Positions 25,032 through 33,972 of a stretch of DNA of 64,000 bases are shown piece by piece. The stretch is from Marinifilum sp. D737. GTDB lineage: Bacteria; Bacteroidota; Bacteroidia; Bacteroidales; Marinifilaceae. The translations under genes and the position numbers were made by a program. Below the pieces are notes generated by a model, which had not been told where the DNA came from, made no database searches, and saw only the letters and a list, made by a program, of their open reading frames with translations. The stretch is from assembly GCF_026672275.1 (NCBI RefSeq), contig NZ_JANQCD010000004.1, positions 62,001 to 126,000 on the forward strand, read 5' to 3'. The first letter of the stretch is position 1. The number at the start of each line of letters is the position of its first letter.

Positions 25032-27431
25032 ATGGCAAAAGCAAAGAAAACAACAAGCAGAAAAACAAATTCCAAAAGAAAGACTTCTACAAAGAAAAAA
25101 GCAAAGAAAAGAAGTTTTAAGTCATATATCATTCGATTGGGATTATTGGCAATAGGATCTGCTCTTGTTGGTATTGGCTTGCTGTTTTCAACGGTATACC
25201 TGGGGTTCTGGGGAAAACTGCCAGATTATTATACTTTGCGAAACATTAAAAATGCTGACGCCTCTGAAATCTACTCTGAAGACGGTGCTATTCTAGGTAG
25301 AGTTTATGCCGAAAACAGAACCAATGTCAATTTTAAGGATATTTCTCCCAATGTGATTAACTCATTAATTGCAACCGAAGATGCTCGCTTTTACGAACAT
25401 CAAGGTGTTGATCAAAGAAGTATGCTACGTGTTTTGGTAAAATCTTTGATCATGAGAGATCGAAGTTCTGGTGGAGGAAGTACACTAAGTCAACAACTTG
25501 CCAAAAACCTATATCCCAGAAAACGTTTTGGTGCCTTAACCATGCCTGTTAATAAAATCAGGGAAGCCATAACTGCATCGAGACTAGAAAAAATATACTC
25601 CAAAAAGGAAATCTTACAACTGTATTTAAATACTGTATCTTTTGGCGAAAATGTATTTGGAATTGAGAGTGCATCCAGACAATTTTTCAGCAAACCAGCT
25701 TCCGCTTTAAAAACTCATGAATGTGCCGTATTAATCGGAATGCTAAAAGCTCCAACTTACTACAATCCTCGATTGCACCCTGAGAGATCAAAACAAAGAC
25801 GTAATGTTGTTTTGAATCAAATGGCAAAATATGAATATATTTCAGAAGTACAGTCAAAGCAACTGAAAGCTTTGCCATTGGGATTAAGATATAATAATCA
25901 GGCTTCGAAAAGTGGTTTAGCTCCATACTTAAGAGAAAAAATTAGAATTGAAGCGAATAAAATATTAGCTGATTTCCCTAAAGATGATGGAAGCTATTAT
26001 GACATTTACAGAGATGGTTTGAAGATTACCACAACTTTGGATTCCAAGCTTCAGGCATATGCTGAACAATCGGTAAGTGAACATTTAAAGAGACTTCAGG
26101 ATTTGTTTTACAAGCATTGGGGAAGTTCTAAACCTTGGGACAATAAAAAAGACATTCTTACTGATGCCAAACGCAGGTCTGATCGTTACAAGAAGTTGAA
26201 AAAAACTGGTAAATCGGAACAAGAAATCAACAAGATTTTCAATAAAAAAATAGACATGAAAATTTTCACCTGGTCTGGTGAAAAGGAAGTAAACATGTCG
26301 CCTAACGATTCAATTAAACACTACGTTCAACTTTTAAACACAGGCTTTTTGGCTATGGAACCACACTCAGGAAAAATAAAAGCCTGGGTTGGAGGGATCG
26401 ATTTTAATCATTTCAAATACGATCATGTTACTGCAAAAAGACAAGTAGGATCTGTATTTAAACCTGTTGTTTTCTCTGCTGCTCTGGAAGAAGGAGTATC
26501 TCCATTTGTATATTTACCTAACGAAAGAAAAGTTTACGAAGAGTACGATAATTGGTCACCTAGAAATGCCGACAACAAATATGAGGGCAGCTACAGTATG
26601 GAAGGTGCTTTGGCTGAATCGGTAAACACCATTGCAGTAGATGTACTTTTGCAAACCGGCATTCGGGATGCAATTGTTCTGGCCGAAGAAATGGGAGTAG
26701 ATAGCAACCTGCCTAAAGTTCCATCTTTGGCATTGGGAACTGCCAATATTTCCCTGTTCGAAATGATTCAAGTTTATGCAACTTTAGCCAACAGAGGTGT
26801 ACATGTTGATCCTTATTACCTGGTAAAAATTGAGGACAAGAATGGAAATTTAATTGCTGATTTATCTAAACAACGAGATGAAAATAGATTTGTGTTATCT
26901 CCTCAGAATGCAGATATCATTAATCACATGCTGCAGGCGGTTGTAAATAGCGGAACTGGTAAAACACTACGAAATGTTTATAAACTCGAAGGCGATTTGG
27001 CTGGTAAAACAGGAACTACAAATTCACATGCAGATGGATGGTACATTGGTTACAATTCCAATTTAGTAGCTGGTGCCTGGGTTGGAGCCGATGACATGCG
27101 TGTTCACTTCCGCTCCTTAACTTTAGGACAAGGTGCAAGTATGGCTTTGCCAATATATGGTAAATTCATGCACAAACTAAGTCGTAATCGCAAATTCTCT
27201 AACTACAGTTATGCCTCAATTCGCAAACCTGATAGTGATATTCTGGCTCAGTTAAGTATCCCACACTACATGCCTAAAGACTCAGGATTTCTTAAGAATA
27301 TTTTTGGCGTTAAAGCAAAGGATCGCGATAAACTCATGGAACGCAAAGCCAGAAGAGCAAAAAGAAAAGCCGAGAAAAAATCAATTTACCAAAGGATTAA
27401 GAATATTTTTAAGAAGAAAAACAAAGACTAG
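25032..27431 (+). CDS. Penicillin-binding protein 1A (bifunctional)
   Basis: The enzyme polymerises and cross-links peptidoglycan at the inner membrane. A very basic N-terminal tail (about 30 residues of Lys, Arg, Ser, Thr) precedes one membrane segment (about 36-58). The GT51 domain has the catalytic Glu116 in ATEDARFYEHQGVD and GGGSTLSQQLAKNLYPR. The transpeptidase domain has Ser474 in GSVFKP, SVN at 530-532 and KTG at 659-661. The C-terminus is again very basic. At 799 residues it is full length. It ends overlapping the convergent CHAD gene by 4 bases. Confidence 0.95.
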   Translation: MAKAKKTTSRKTNSKRKTSTKKKAKKRSFKSYIIRLGLLAIGSALVGIGLLFSTVYLGFWGKLPDYYTLRNIKNADASEIYSEDGAILGRVYAENRTNVNFKDISPNVINSLIATEDARFYEHQGVDQRSMLRVLVKSLIMRDRSSGGGSTLSQQLAKNLYPRKRFGALTMPVNKIREAITASRLEKIYSKKEILQLYLNTVSFGENVFGIESASRQFFSKPASALKTHECAVLIGMLKAPTYYNPRLHPERSKQRRNVVLNQMAKYEYISEVQSKQLKALPLGLRYNNQASKSGLAPYLREKIRIEANKILADFPKDDGSYYDIYRDGLKITTTLDSKLQAYAEQSVSEHLKRLQDLFYKHWGSSKPWDNKKDILTDAKRRSDRYKKLKKTGKSEQEINKIFNKKIDMKIFTWSGEKEVNMSPNDSIKHYVQLLNTGFLAMEPHSGKIKAWVGGIDFNHFKYDHVTAKRQVGSVFKPVVFSAALEEGVSPFVYLPNERKVYEEYDNWSPRNADNKYEGSYSMEGALAESVNTIAVDVLLQTGIRDAIVLAEEMGVDSNLPKVPSLALGTANISLFEMIQVYATLANRGVHVDPYYLVKIEDKNGNLIADLSKQRDENRFVLSPQNADIINHMLQAVVNSGTGKTLRNVYKLEGDLAGKTGTTNSHADGWYIGYNSNLVAGAWVGADDMRVHFRSLTLGQGASMALPIYGKFMHKLSRNRKFSNYSYASIRKPDSDILAQLSIPHYMPKDSGFLKNIFGVKAKDRDKLMERKARRAKRKAEKKSIYQRIKNIFKKKNKD

Positions 27432-28231
27432 CGCTTTAAAAAATTAGTAAGCATTTGTTGTTTGAATTCTTTTATATGAGTATTCTTTTCACTTCTGTTT
27501 TTATTCTTTATTTCACGAACCAATGATTTAAATTCTGGATTTGGAGCAAAGCTTTGAATTTTAGCTAACTTCTTATCCAGAACATCTCGATCGTGCCAGT
27601 TCCCAAGAGTAGATTCTGTTTCATTTACAACTTTGTATTCTCTTTCCAGATCTTCAGAACTCTCTACGTCAATTAATAATTGGAGTAAGGATTTAATGAT
27701 TTTGAAAAACTTACGAATATCGTGATAATTCTCTTCTCCTCTCGAAGAAGCCCATAGTTTGTATATTAAATCTAACTCATCAAGAATAATTTTATCAGCC
27801 TTCTCTCTTAATTCTGTGCTAGATGTTCTTTCCAAAACCTGATAAAGCTTTTCCATCCGCTTTTTAAATTTATCAAGCTTAAATTTTTCTAATGCTACAA
27901 CAAAATCATTTGATATCTTCGACTGATTCTCTTCTAAAATCTGAATTACTTTCTCTTGATTCTTTACATTGTGTTGCAAGACTAAACTTTTACAAACCTG
28001 AATAGTCCTTAAACGACCTGAATACTTAAAAACAGGTCTTAATTGCTTTAACAACTTTCCAATAATAATCGTATCCAAGTGAAGTGCCTCCACCAGTAAA
28101 AGCAAGCTTCTCATATATTTAATGTCAACACGTAACTTGTGTACATTATCCTCATTCAGACTTTTAGCCTCTGTAAGATGCATTAAAAATGCATCAAATC
28201 TTCTCTTGTAAAACGTGCTTAATTTATTCAT
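27428..28231 (-). CDS. CHAD domain-containing protein
   Basis: The 267-residue helical protein has the conserved histidines of CHAD: VHKLRVDIKYMRSLLLL near residue 30, YHDIRKFFKIIKSLL and GNWHDRDVLDKKL. CHAD proteins bind inorganic polyphosphate. It is convergent with the PBP1A gene, sharing 4 bases. A single-gene unit is likely. Confidence 0.9.
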   Translation of the reverse strand: MNKLSTFYKRRFDAFLMHLTEAKSLNEDNVHKLRVDIKYMRSLLLLVEALHLDTIIIGKLLKQLRPVFKYSGRLRTIQVCKSLVLQHNVKNQEKVIQILEENQSKISNDFVVALEKFKLDKFKKRMEKLYQVLERTSSTELREKADKIILDELDLIYKLWASSRGEENYHDIRKFFKIIKSLLQLLIDVESSEDLEREYKVVNETESTLGNWHDRDVLDKKLAKIQSFAPNPEFKSLVREIKNKNRSEKNTHIKEFKQQMLTNFLKR

Positions 28232-28357
28232 ATCTATAGTATAAGTCCCCTATCAATTACATACAAGATACACAAAATCAAAAAATTAGTAAAATGAAAT
28301 TTGAGCAAATACTTTTTGTTTAATTTAAAATAATATTCTTAAATGGATACAAATAAA

Positions 28358-28384
28358 AAAGACCATCTATATTAGATGGTCTTT
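28358..28384 (-). terminator. Intrinsic terminator of the Arc/SPFH operon
   Basis: AAAGACCATCTA (28358-28369) and TAGATGGTCTTT (28373-28384) form a perfect 12-bp stem with a 3-base loop. Read on the minus strand, TTTTTTATTT follows. Confidence 0.88.
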
Positions 28385-28403
28385 GCATAACTGAATTAAC
28401 TAT

Positions 28404-28583
28404 TTATTCAGAGTGATCATCACTCTTTTTTTCATCTTTTAACCGGCCCGATTCTTTAAGCGCTTTGTTTAATATCCATTCAATTTGACCGTTAGTACTG
28501 CGAAATTCATCAACAGCCCATTTCTCCAACTTCTTAAACATCTCAGGACTCAAACGCAGAACAAATGATTTCTTTTTAGTCAT
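28404..28583 (-). CDS. Arc-type ribbon-helix-helix DNA-binding protein, 59 aa
   Basis: This small gene encodes MTKKKSFVLRLSPEMFKKLE, continuing WAVDEFRSTNGQIEWILNKAL. The N-terminal strand SFVLRLSP and the helix pair are the Arc/MetJ fold, with the typical RSxNGQIExxL segment of Arc-like proteins. It starts 10 bases after the stop of the SPFH gene and is followed by a terminator, so the two form one operon. It may regulate that operon; the target site is unproven. Confidence 0.85.
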   Translation of the reverse strand: MTKKKSFVLRLSPEMFKKLEKWAVDEFRSTNGQIEWILNKALKESGRLKDEKKSDDHSE

Positions 28584-28593
28584 ATTCTATTTA

Positions 28594-29448
28594 TTATTGA
28601 TACAGGCTACCAGTATTTAATACTGGCGTTGCATCTTTATCTGAACAAAGCACAACCATTAAATTACTAACCATGGTAGCTTTTTTATCTTCATCCAAAT
28701 CTACAATATCTTTATCGGCAAGTTCTTCCAATGCCATTTCTACCATACTTACAGCACCTTCAACAATTTTAAAGCGTGCCGCTACCACCGCTGTGGCCTG
28801 CTGTCTTCGTAACATGGCCCCTGCAATTTCGGAAGCATAAGCTAAATAATTGATTCTTGCTTCCATAACCTCAATTCCTGCAATCGCCAATCGTTCCGTT
28901 AACTCCTGCTCCAACAATTCACTTACTTCATTTCCGCCAGATCTTAAAGTAATTTCAGCCTTTTCATCTTCAAAGTTATCGTAAGGATATGCACCTGCCA
29001 TATGTCGAATTGCCGCTTCAGATTGAATGGAAACAAAATTTTCGTAATTATTCACATCAAAAGCTGCTTTATAAGTATCCTGAACTCTCCATACCAATAC
29101 AACTCCAATCATAATTGGGTTACCTATTTTATCGTTCACCTTAAGGGGATCACTATCGAGGTTTCTTGCTCGCAAAGATATCTTCTTTTTTACAAATAGA
29201 GGGTTTACCCAGAAAAATCCATTTTTTAAAATCGTACCCTTGTAAGCTCCAAAAAGAACCAACACAGCAGATTGATTTGGATTAACCACTGTAAATCCCG
29301 GCAGACAGATCATCAATACGAAGATGAGTAACATAAAAAATGGGTTTCGCAGAAATATAGTACCCAATATCCCTCCAGCAAGAAGAAGAAGACATACAAA
29401 TAACATTGCAAAACCCGAAATGGCCGTAAAAGTTTGTTCTTGTTTCAT
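28594..29448 (-). CDS. SPFH/Band 7 domain protein
   Basis: The 284-residue protein starts with two hydrophobic segments (about 10-30 and 35-52) followed by the stomatin/prohibitin domain, with FTVVNPNQSAVLVLFGAYKGTI, WVNPLFVKKKISLRARN and a long coiled helix ending LRRQQATAVVAARFKIVEGAV. Such proteins form membrane-associated oligomers. It is followed in the same operon by the Arc-type regulator. A pair of inverted repeats (29461-29481) lies just upstream of the start. Confidence 0.92.
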   Translation of the reverse strand: MKQEQTFTAISGFAMLFVCLLLLAGGILGTIFLRNPFFMLLIFVLMICLPGFTVVNPNQSAVLVLFGAYKGTILKNGFFWVNPLFVKKKISLRARNLDSDPLKVNDKIGNPIMIGVVLVWRVQDTYKAAFDVNNYENFVSIQSEAAIRHMAGAYPYDNFEDEKAEITLRSGGNEVSELLEQELTERLAIAGIEVMEARINYLAYASEIAGAMLRRQQATAVVAARFKIVEGAVSMVEMALEELADKDIVDLDEDKKATMVSNLMVVLCSDKDATPVLNTGSLYQ

Positions 29449-29460
29449 AGTTGAATCTTT

Positions 29461-29481
29461 TTGATATTATTTTGATATCAA
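29461..29481. promoter_or_regulatory. Inverted repeats upstream of the SPFH/Arc operon
   Basis: TTGATAT (29461-29467) and ATATCAA (29475-29481) are 7-bp arms; TTGATATCAA at 29472-29481 is also a perfect 10-bp palindrome. They lie 13-33 bases before the SPFH start. This is a possible site for the Arc-type protein of the same operon. Confidence 0.35.
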
Positions 29482-29520
29482 TTTACAATTATTTTTAGAA
29501 TTAACAAAAACAAGGCATAA

Positions 29521-29555
29521 AAAAAATCGGAACAGTGATTGTTCCGATTTTTTTT
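29521..29555 (-). terminator. Intrinsic terminator of the 81-aa gene
   Basis: TCGGAACA (29527-29534) and TGTTCCGA (29540-29547) form an 8-bp stem flanked by A6 and T8, so it can act on both strands. The stop codon of the 81-aa gene lies in the T-run. Confidence 0.85.
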
Positions 29556-29799
29556 AATTCAACATTAACTCCCTTATATCAGGAATTTTTAAATCAACAT
29601 TAACCGTTGATTGATTAAATGTTTTTATGCGTTCGACTATTTCACCTGATGCTTTCACCTTAAATTCATCGAGTAAATTGTATAAATCTGATGAATCAAA
29701 CAGGTTTAAATCCGAAATTCTTTCAAGTAGAGTAAGCATTTCCTCAGGTGAAAATAAAACATCATGTTGTAACAAAGCGTAAATTTCATTCATAGGCAT
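29554..29799 (-). CDS. Hypothetical small protein, 81 aa
   Basis: A short acidic, helical, cytosolic protein of unknown family. Two Met codons near the start (29799 and 29793) are both possible. It has its own terminator but no clear promoter; the sigma factor gene upstream ends in a terminator. Partial readthrough from the sigma gene would make it a downstream partner, which is only a guess. Confidence 0.6.
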   Translation of the reverse strand: MPMNEIYALLQHDVLFSPEEMLTLLERISDLNLFDSSDLYNLLDEFKVKASGEIVERIKTFNQSTVNVDLKIPDIRELMLN

Positions 29800-29865
29800 A
29801 ATTGGCTAATTTATTTTATTCTAAAACGCCTATGATTTTCATTTAGTATTCCAAAAACAAAAAAA

Positions 29866-29884
29866 GCCGGAAAATATTTCCGGC
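29866..29884 (-). terminator. Intrinsic terminator of the sigma factor gene
   Basis: GCCGGAAA (29866-29873) and TTTCCGGC (29877-29884) make a perfect 8-bp stem. On the minus strand a T-run follows. It lies 21 bases after the sigma gene stop. Confidence 0.85.
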
Positions 29885-29905
29885 CTACTAAAATCAAATA
29901 AAAAA

Positions 29906-30502
29906 CTAATGAAAGGTTAAAGTCATATTTCTCTCTTCGATAATCTTTCTCATATTAATTAATGCATATCGCATTCTACCCAATGCAGTATTAATACTTA
30001 CATCGGTTTGTTCGGCAATATCCTTAAAACTTAATCCTTTATAGTGCCTTAAAATCACAACTTCTCTCTGATCATCGGGCAGTTCCCGAACCAACTCTCT
30101 TATGTCATCATGTATTTGCTCACGAATCAATTCATCTTCGCAATTGCCCTCACAATACTTATTGGAGTTAAATATATCCAATTCATAATCATCTTTCGAG
30201 AAAGTATTACTTTGTTTCTCTCTTCGAAAATGATCAATGATTAAATTGTGTGCAATGCGTAAAACCCAAGCTAGAAATTTACCATTGTCTTGATATTTGC
30301 CCAAACGCAACGATCGGATCACTTTTATGAAAGTGTCCTGAAAAATGTCCTCGGTAAGCTGATGATTTTTTACAATAAGATAGATATAGGTATAAGTTCT
30401 ATCCTTATGACGATTGATTAATGTATCAATGCATTCATGATTACCATCAATATACTGCTTCACGAGATCATAATCGGTAGGATTATTTTGTCTCAAATTC
30501 AC
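29906..30502 (-). CDS. ECF-type RNA polymerase sigma factor
   Basis: The 198 residues hold sigma region 2 (LINRHKDRTYTYIYLIVKN then LTEDIFQDTFIKVIRSL) and region 4 (LPDDQREVVILRHYKGLSFKDIAEQTDVSINTALGRMRYAL, with a helix-turn-helix). It lacks regions 1 and 3, as ECF sigmas do. No obvious anti-sigma gene follows; the 81-aa gene downstream has no membrane segment. The target promoters are unknown. Confidence 0.92.
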   Translation of the reverse strand: MNLRQNNPTDYDLVKQYIDGNHECIDTLINRHKDRTYTYIYLIVKNHQLTEDIFQDTFIKVIRSLRLGKYQDNGKFLAWVLRIAHNLIIDHFRREKQSNTFSKDDYELDIFNSNKYCEGNCEDELIREQIHDDIRELVRELPDDQREVVILRHYKGLSFKDIAEQTDVSINTALGRMRYALINMRKIIEERNMTLTFH

Positions 30503-30609
30503 AACTATTTAGTTTTTAAACAGCGTAAAAGTTTTTCTATAAGCAGTATCTCCTTTTTTTGGGGTTTATAAATTGGTAACAGTATGCAATAAACTAATTT
30601 TTCCTGAGA

Positions 30610-30640
30610 TTTGAAAATCTTTAGAAGTTAAATAACTTTG
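30610..30640 (+). promoter_or_regulatory. Promoter of uvrA
   Basis: TTTG (30610-30613), 19-base spacer, TAACTTTG (30633-30640): a full match to the Bacteroidetes housekeeping promoter. Transcription should start near 30646, about 50 bases before the ATG. Confidence 0.7.
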
Positions 30641-30696
30641 GAAATTCGATTTCAAGATATAAATTCATCTCCATTTAGGAGCAGATTAAAATACAG

Positions 30697-33480
30697 ATGG
30701 CAGAGAAATTTTCAGAAGATTTTATTCATATAAAAGGTGCAAGGGTACACAACCTAAAAAACATTGACTTAAAGATTCATCGTAATCAATTCATTGTAAT
30801 TACCGGACTTTCCGGATCAGGTAAATCATCACTTGCATTTGATACTTTGTACGCCGAAGGCCAAAGAAGATATGTGGAAAGTTTATCAGCTTACGCTCGT
30901 CAGTTTCTTGGTAGAATAGACAAACCTGAGGTAGATTTTATTAAAGGAATTCCGCCTGCAATTGCAATTGAGCAAAAAGTGAATACTAGAAATCCAAGAT
31001 CTACAGTTGGAACATCTACTGAAATATATGACTACCTAAAATTACTTTTTGCAAGAATTGGTAAAACCTATTCGCCAATTTCAAATTCCTTGGTAAAACG
31101 ACATAGCATCAGTGATGTTGTTAATTTTATTTTGAAGCAGAAAGAAGATTTGCCAGTGATGATATTGGCAGAAATGCTAAATGGCGACAGAAGCAAAAAA
31201 GAACAACTTGAAGTACTTTCGAAGCAAGGATTTTCGCGTATTGAAATTGATGGCAAAATTCACAAAATTTTCGATGCTCTAGAAGCACCAGAAATCATTC
31301 CTGCAGATAAGCCAATTCATATCGTTATTGATAGAATAAGAGTCTCTTCCGACGAAGATACGAAGAACAGAATAGCGGATTCCTTGCAAACTGCGTTTTA
31401 CGAAGGAAAAGGTGAATGTTTGGTAATGTTTGAAGGAGAAACTCATTCTTTTTCGAATCGATTTGAAGCGGATGGAATTGAGTTTGAAGATCCTAATGTA
31501 CATACTTTTAGTTTTAACAATCCAGTTGGTGCTTGTCCGAAATGTGAAGGTTTTGGGAAGGTAATTGGAATTGATGAAGACTTGGTAATTCCTAACAAAA
31601 CAGTTAGCATTTATGATGATGCAGTAGTTTGTTGGAAAGGAGAAAAAATGCAGGAGTGGAAAAATCAATTGATTTATGCTGCCGATAAGTTTGATTTTCC
31701 TATCCATCGACCATATTTTGAATTGAGTGAGGAACAAAAGCTTTTATTGTGGACTGGTAACAAGCACTTTAAAGGATTGAATGCTTTTTTCAAATACCTG
31801 GAATCTAAGCAATATAAAATTCAATATCGTGTAATGCTATCGAGATATAGAGGTAAAACCACCTGTCCAGATTGTAGAGGTACTCGATTAAAGAAAGAAG
31901 CTGGCTATATTAAAATTGGTGGGAAAAATATTCAGGATTTGGTGTTAATGCCAATCACCGAACTAAATAGTTTCTTTCAGAATTTAGAATTAAGCAAAAC
32001 CGAAGAGCAAATTGCCAAAAGGCTTTTGGTAGACATTAAAAACCGTCTACAGTTTCTTTCTGATGTTGGCTTGGGATATCTTACCCTAAATCGTCTTTCA
32101 AGTAGTTTATCTGGTGGAGAATCTCAAAGAATCAATTTGGCCACATCATTGGGAAGTAGTCTGGTAGGATCACTCTACATTCTCGACGAACCAAGTATTG
32201 GTCTTCACTCGCGAGATACCGATTTATTGATTAAAGTTCTTAAACAACTCCGAGATTTAGGAAATACGGTTATAGTGGTTGAGCACGATGAAGACATTAT
32301 TCTGGCTGCAGATCATGTAATTGATATTGGCCCACATGCTGGTAGACTTGGCGGTGAAGTTGTTTTTCAAGGTGACCTGAATGCCTTAAAAAAATCAAAC
32401 GAAAGTTTAACATCACAATACATCTCGCAAGAAAGAAATATTCCGGTTCCTTCGAACAGAAAAAAATGGAACAATTACATTGAAATTATTGGCGCAAGAG
32501 AAAATAACTTAAAAGGACTTAATATCAAATTTCCACTTAATGTAATGTCTGTGATTACAGGGGTAAGTGGTTCTGGTAAATCATCTTTGGTGAAAACAAT
32601 TTTATATCCAGCTCTTAAAAAACACTACGGAGGTTACTCCGATAAGAGCGGTCATTTTGATTTACTTCAAGGTGATCTACAGTTGGTGAAAAACATAGAG
32701 TTTGTTGATCAAAATCCAATTGGTAAGTCTTCACGATCGAATCCTGTTACATATTTAAAGGCATATGATGAAATCAGAAAACTATTCGCCGATCAAAAAG
32801 CTTCACAATATGCCGGTTTTAAAGCTTCACATTTCTCTTTTAATATTGATGGAGGAAGATGCGATGAGTGCCAGGGAGAAGGAATTATAAAGGTTGAAAT
32901 GCAGTTTATGGCTGACATTTACCTTCAATGTGAAAGCTGTAAAGGCAAAAGGTTTAAAGATGACATTTTAGACATTAGATACAATGGTAAGAACATCCAC
33001 GATGTTTTGGAAATGACCGTAAATGAGGCTACTGAATTTTTTAGTGCGTCAAAAGGAAATATCGAGAAGAAAATTGCACAACGTTTAAAACCATTGGTTG
33101 ATGTTGGCTTAGGATACGTTAAATTAGGTCAATCGTCGAGTACCTTAAGTGGCGGAGAAAGTCAAAGGGTAAAATTGGCTTCTTTTCTTGCCAAAGAAAA
33201 AGCAGAACCTTGCCTTTTCATTTTCGATGAACCAACAACAGGACTACATTTTCATGATATCCATAAATTGATGGATGCATTTAATGCTCTAATTGCAAGA
33301 GGACATACTTTGATTATTATTGAGCACAATATGGAAATTATCAAGAGTGCTGATTGGTTAATTGACCTTGGTCCTGAAGGAGGAAACAATGGAGGAAAGG
33401 TTGTTTTTGAGGGAACTCCTGAAGAAGCAGTCAAATGCAAACAATCTTATACGGGAAAATACTTAAAAGAAAAACTATAA
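30697..33480 (+). CDS. uvrA: Excinuclease ABC subunit A
   Basis: UvrA is the damage-recognition ATPase of nucleotide excision repair. The 927 residues hold two ABC modules: Walker A GLSGSGKSS (about 34-42) and GVSGSGKSS in the second half, with two LSGGE signatures (LSSSLSGGESQRINLA and SSTLSGGESQRVKLA). The C-terminal zinc module CDECQGEG...CESCKGKR is intact. The first zinc module has only its second CxxC (ACPKCEGFG); the first pair is replaced by FEADGIEF. So it is UvrA-like throughout but may be a paralogue. It has its own promoter and terminator. Confidence 0.94.
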   Translation: MAEKFSEDFIHIKGARVHNLKNIDLKIHRNQFIVITGLSGSGKSSLAFDTLYAEGQRRYVESLSAYARQFLGRIDKPEVDFIKGIPPAIAIEQKVNTRNPRSTVGTSTEIYDYLKLLFARIGKTYSPISNSLVKRHSISDVVNFILKQKEDLPVMILAEMLNGDRSKKEQLEVLSKQGFSRIEIDGKIHKIFDALEAPEIIPADKPIHIVIDRIRVSSDEDTKNRIADSLQTAFYEGKGECLVMFEGETHSFSNRFEADGIEFEDPNVHTFSFNNPVGACPKCEGFGKVIGIDEDLVIPNKTVSIYDDAVVCWKGEKMQEWKNQLIYAADKFDFPIHRPYFELSEEQKLLLWTGNKHFKGLNAFFKYLESKQYKIQYRVMLSRYRGKTTCPDCRGTRLKKEAGYIKIGGKNIQDLVLMPITELNSFFQNLELSKTEEQIAKRLLVDIKNRLQFLSDVGLGYLTLNRLSSSLSGGESQRINLATSLGSSLVGSLYILDEPSIGLHSRDTDLLIKVLKQLRDLGNTVIVVEHDEDIILAADHVIDIGPHAGRLGGEVVFQGDLNALKKSNESLTSQYISQERNIPVPSNRKKWNNYIEIIGARENNLKGLNIKFPLNVMSVITGVSGSGKSSLVKTILYPALKKHYGGYSDKSGHFDLLQGDLQLVKNIEFVDQNPIGKSSRSNPVTYLKAYDEIRKLFADQKASQYAGFKASHFSFNIDGGRCDECQGEGIIKVEMQFMADIYLQCESCKGKRFKDDILDIRYNGKNIHDVLEMTVNEATEFFSASKGNIEKKIAQRLKPLVDVGLGYVKLGQSSSTLSGGESQRVKLASFLAKEKAEPCLFIFDEPTTGLHFHDIHKLMDAFNALIARGHTLIIIEHNMEIIKSADWLIDLGPEGGNNGGKVVFEGTPEEAVKCKQSYTGKYLKEKL

Positions 33481-33483
33481 AAG

Positions 33484-33511
33484 AAAGGCTCCTAATTAAG
33501 GAGCCTTTTTT
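33484..33511 (+). terminator. Intrinsic terminator of uvrA
   Basis: AAAGGCTCCT (33484-33493) and AGGAGCCTTT (33499-33508) form a perfect 10-bp stem followed by T residues, directly after the uvrA stop. Confidence 0.88.
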
Positions 33512-33524
33512 ATGATATTAGGTA

Positions 33525-33956
33525 TTATATTTTTAATCCGAAAAGCACGACCACACAACCATTCATGCTTTTATCGTATTCTTCATTTTCATCCAAAAAC
33601 TTCATCGAGATGATTAAAGTTTGTGATTCTTCCAGCTCAAAATCGTATTTATTCGTGTATCCACTGTCTTTATTATCAAATAGAACCTCAAAATCGGAAT
33701 TTAGGAGTTTAAAATGAATTGGTGGCAGAAAATCTTCTTTGCAAACTACCAATCTATATTTTTGTCCACTAAAAAATGCTTTATGAAGTTCAACATCTTC
33801 ATCAACATTTAAAACAATTCCATTATAGTTTCCATCATGTATATAATCTTCCAATAAAGGCTTACAGTCCTTTTTGGCAAATTCTTTGCACTGCGAATAA
33901 ACCAAATTGGTATTGGCAAGAAAAAATAAAACGGAAATAGTAAATAAAATCCTCAT
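33525..33956 (-). CDS. Secreted hypothetical protein, 143 aa
   Basis: A signal peptide (to about VYSQ, residue 22) is followed by a small beta-rich domain of unknown family with four cysteines. It starts 17 bases after the lipoprotein gene at 33973-34824 and in the same direction, so the two should be co-transcribed and both exported. No function can be given. Confidence 0.78.
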   Translation of the reverse strand: MRILFTISVLFFLANTNLVYSQCKEFAKKDCKPLLEDYIHDGNYNGIVLNVDEDVELHKAFFSGQKYRLVVCKEDFLPPIHFKLLNSDFEVLFDNKDSGYTNKYDFELEESQTLIISMKFLDENEEYDKSMNGCVVVLFGLKI

Positions 33957-33972
33957 GAAATTTAATCAGTTA

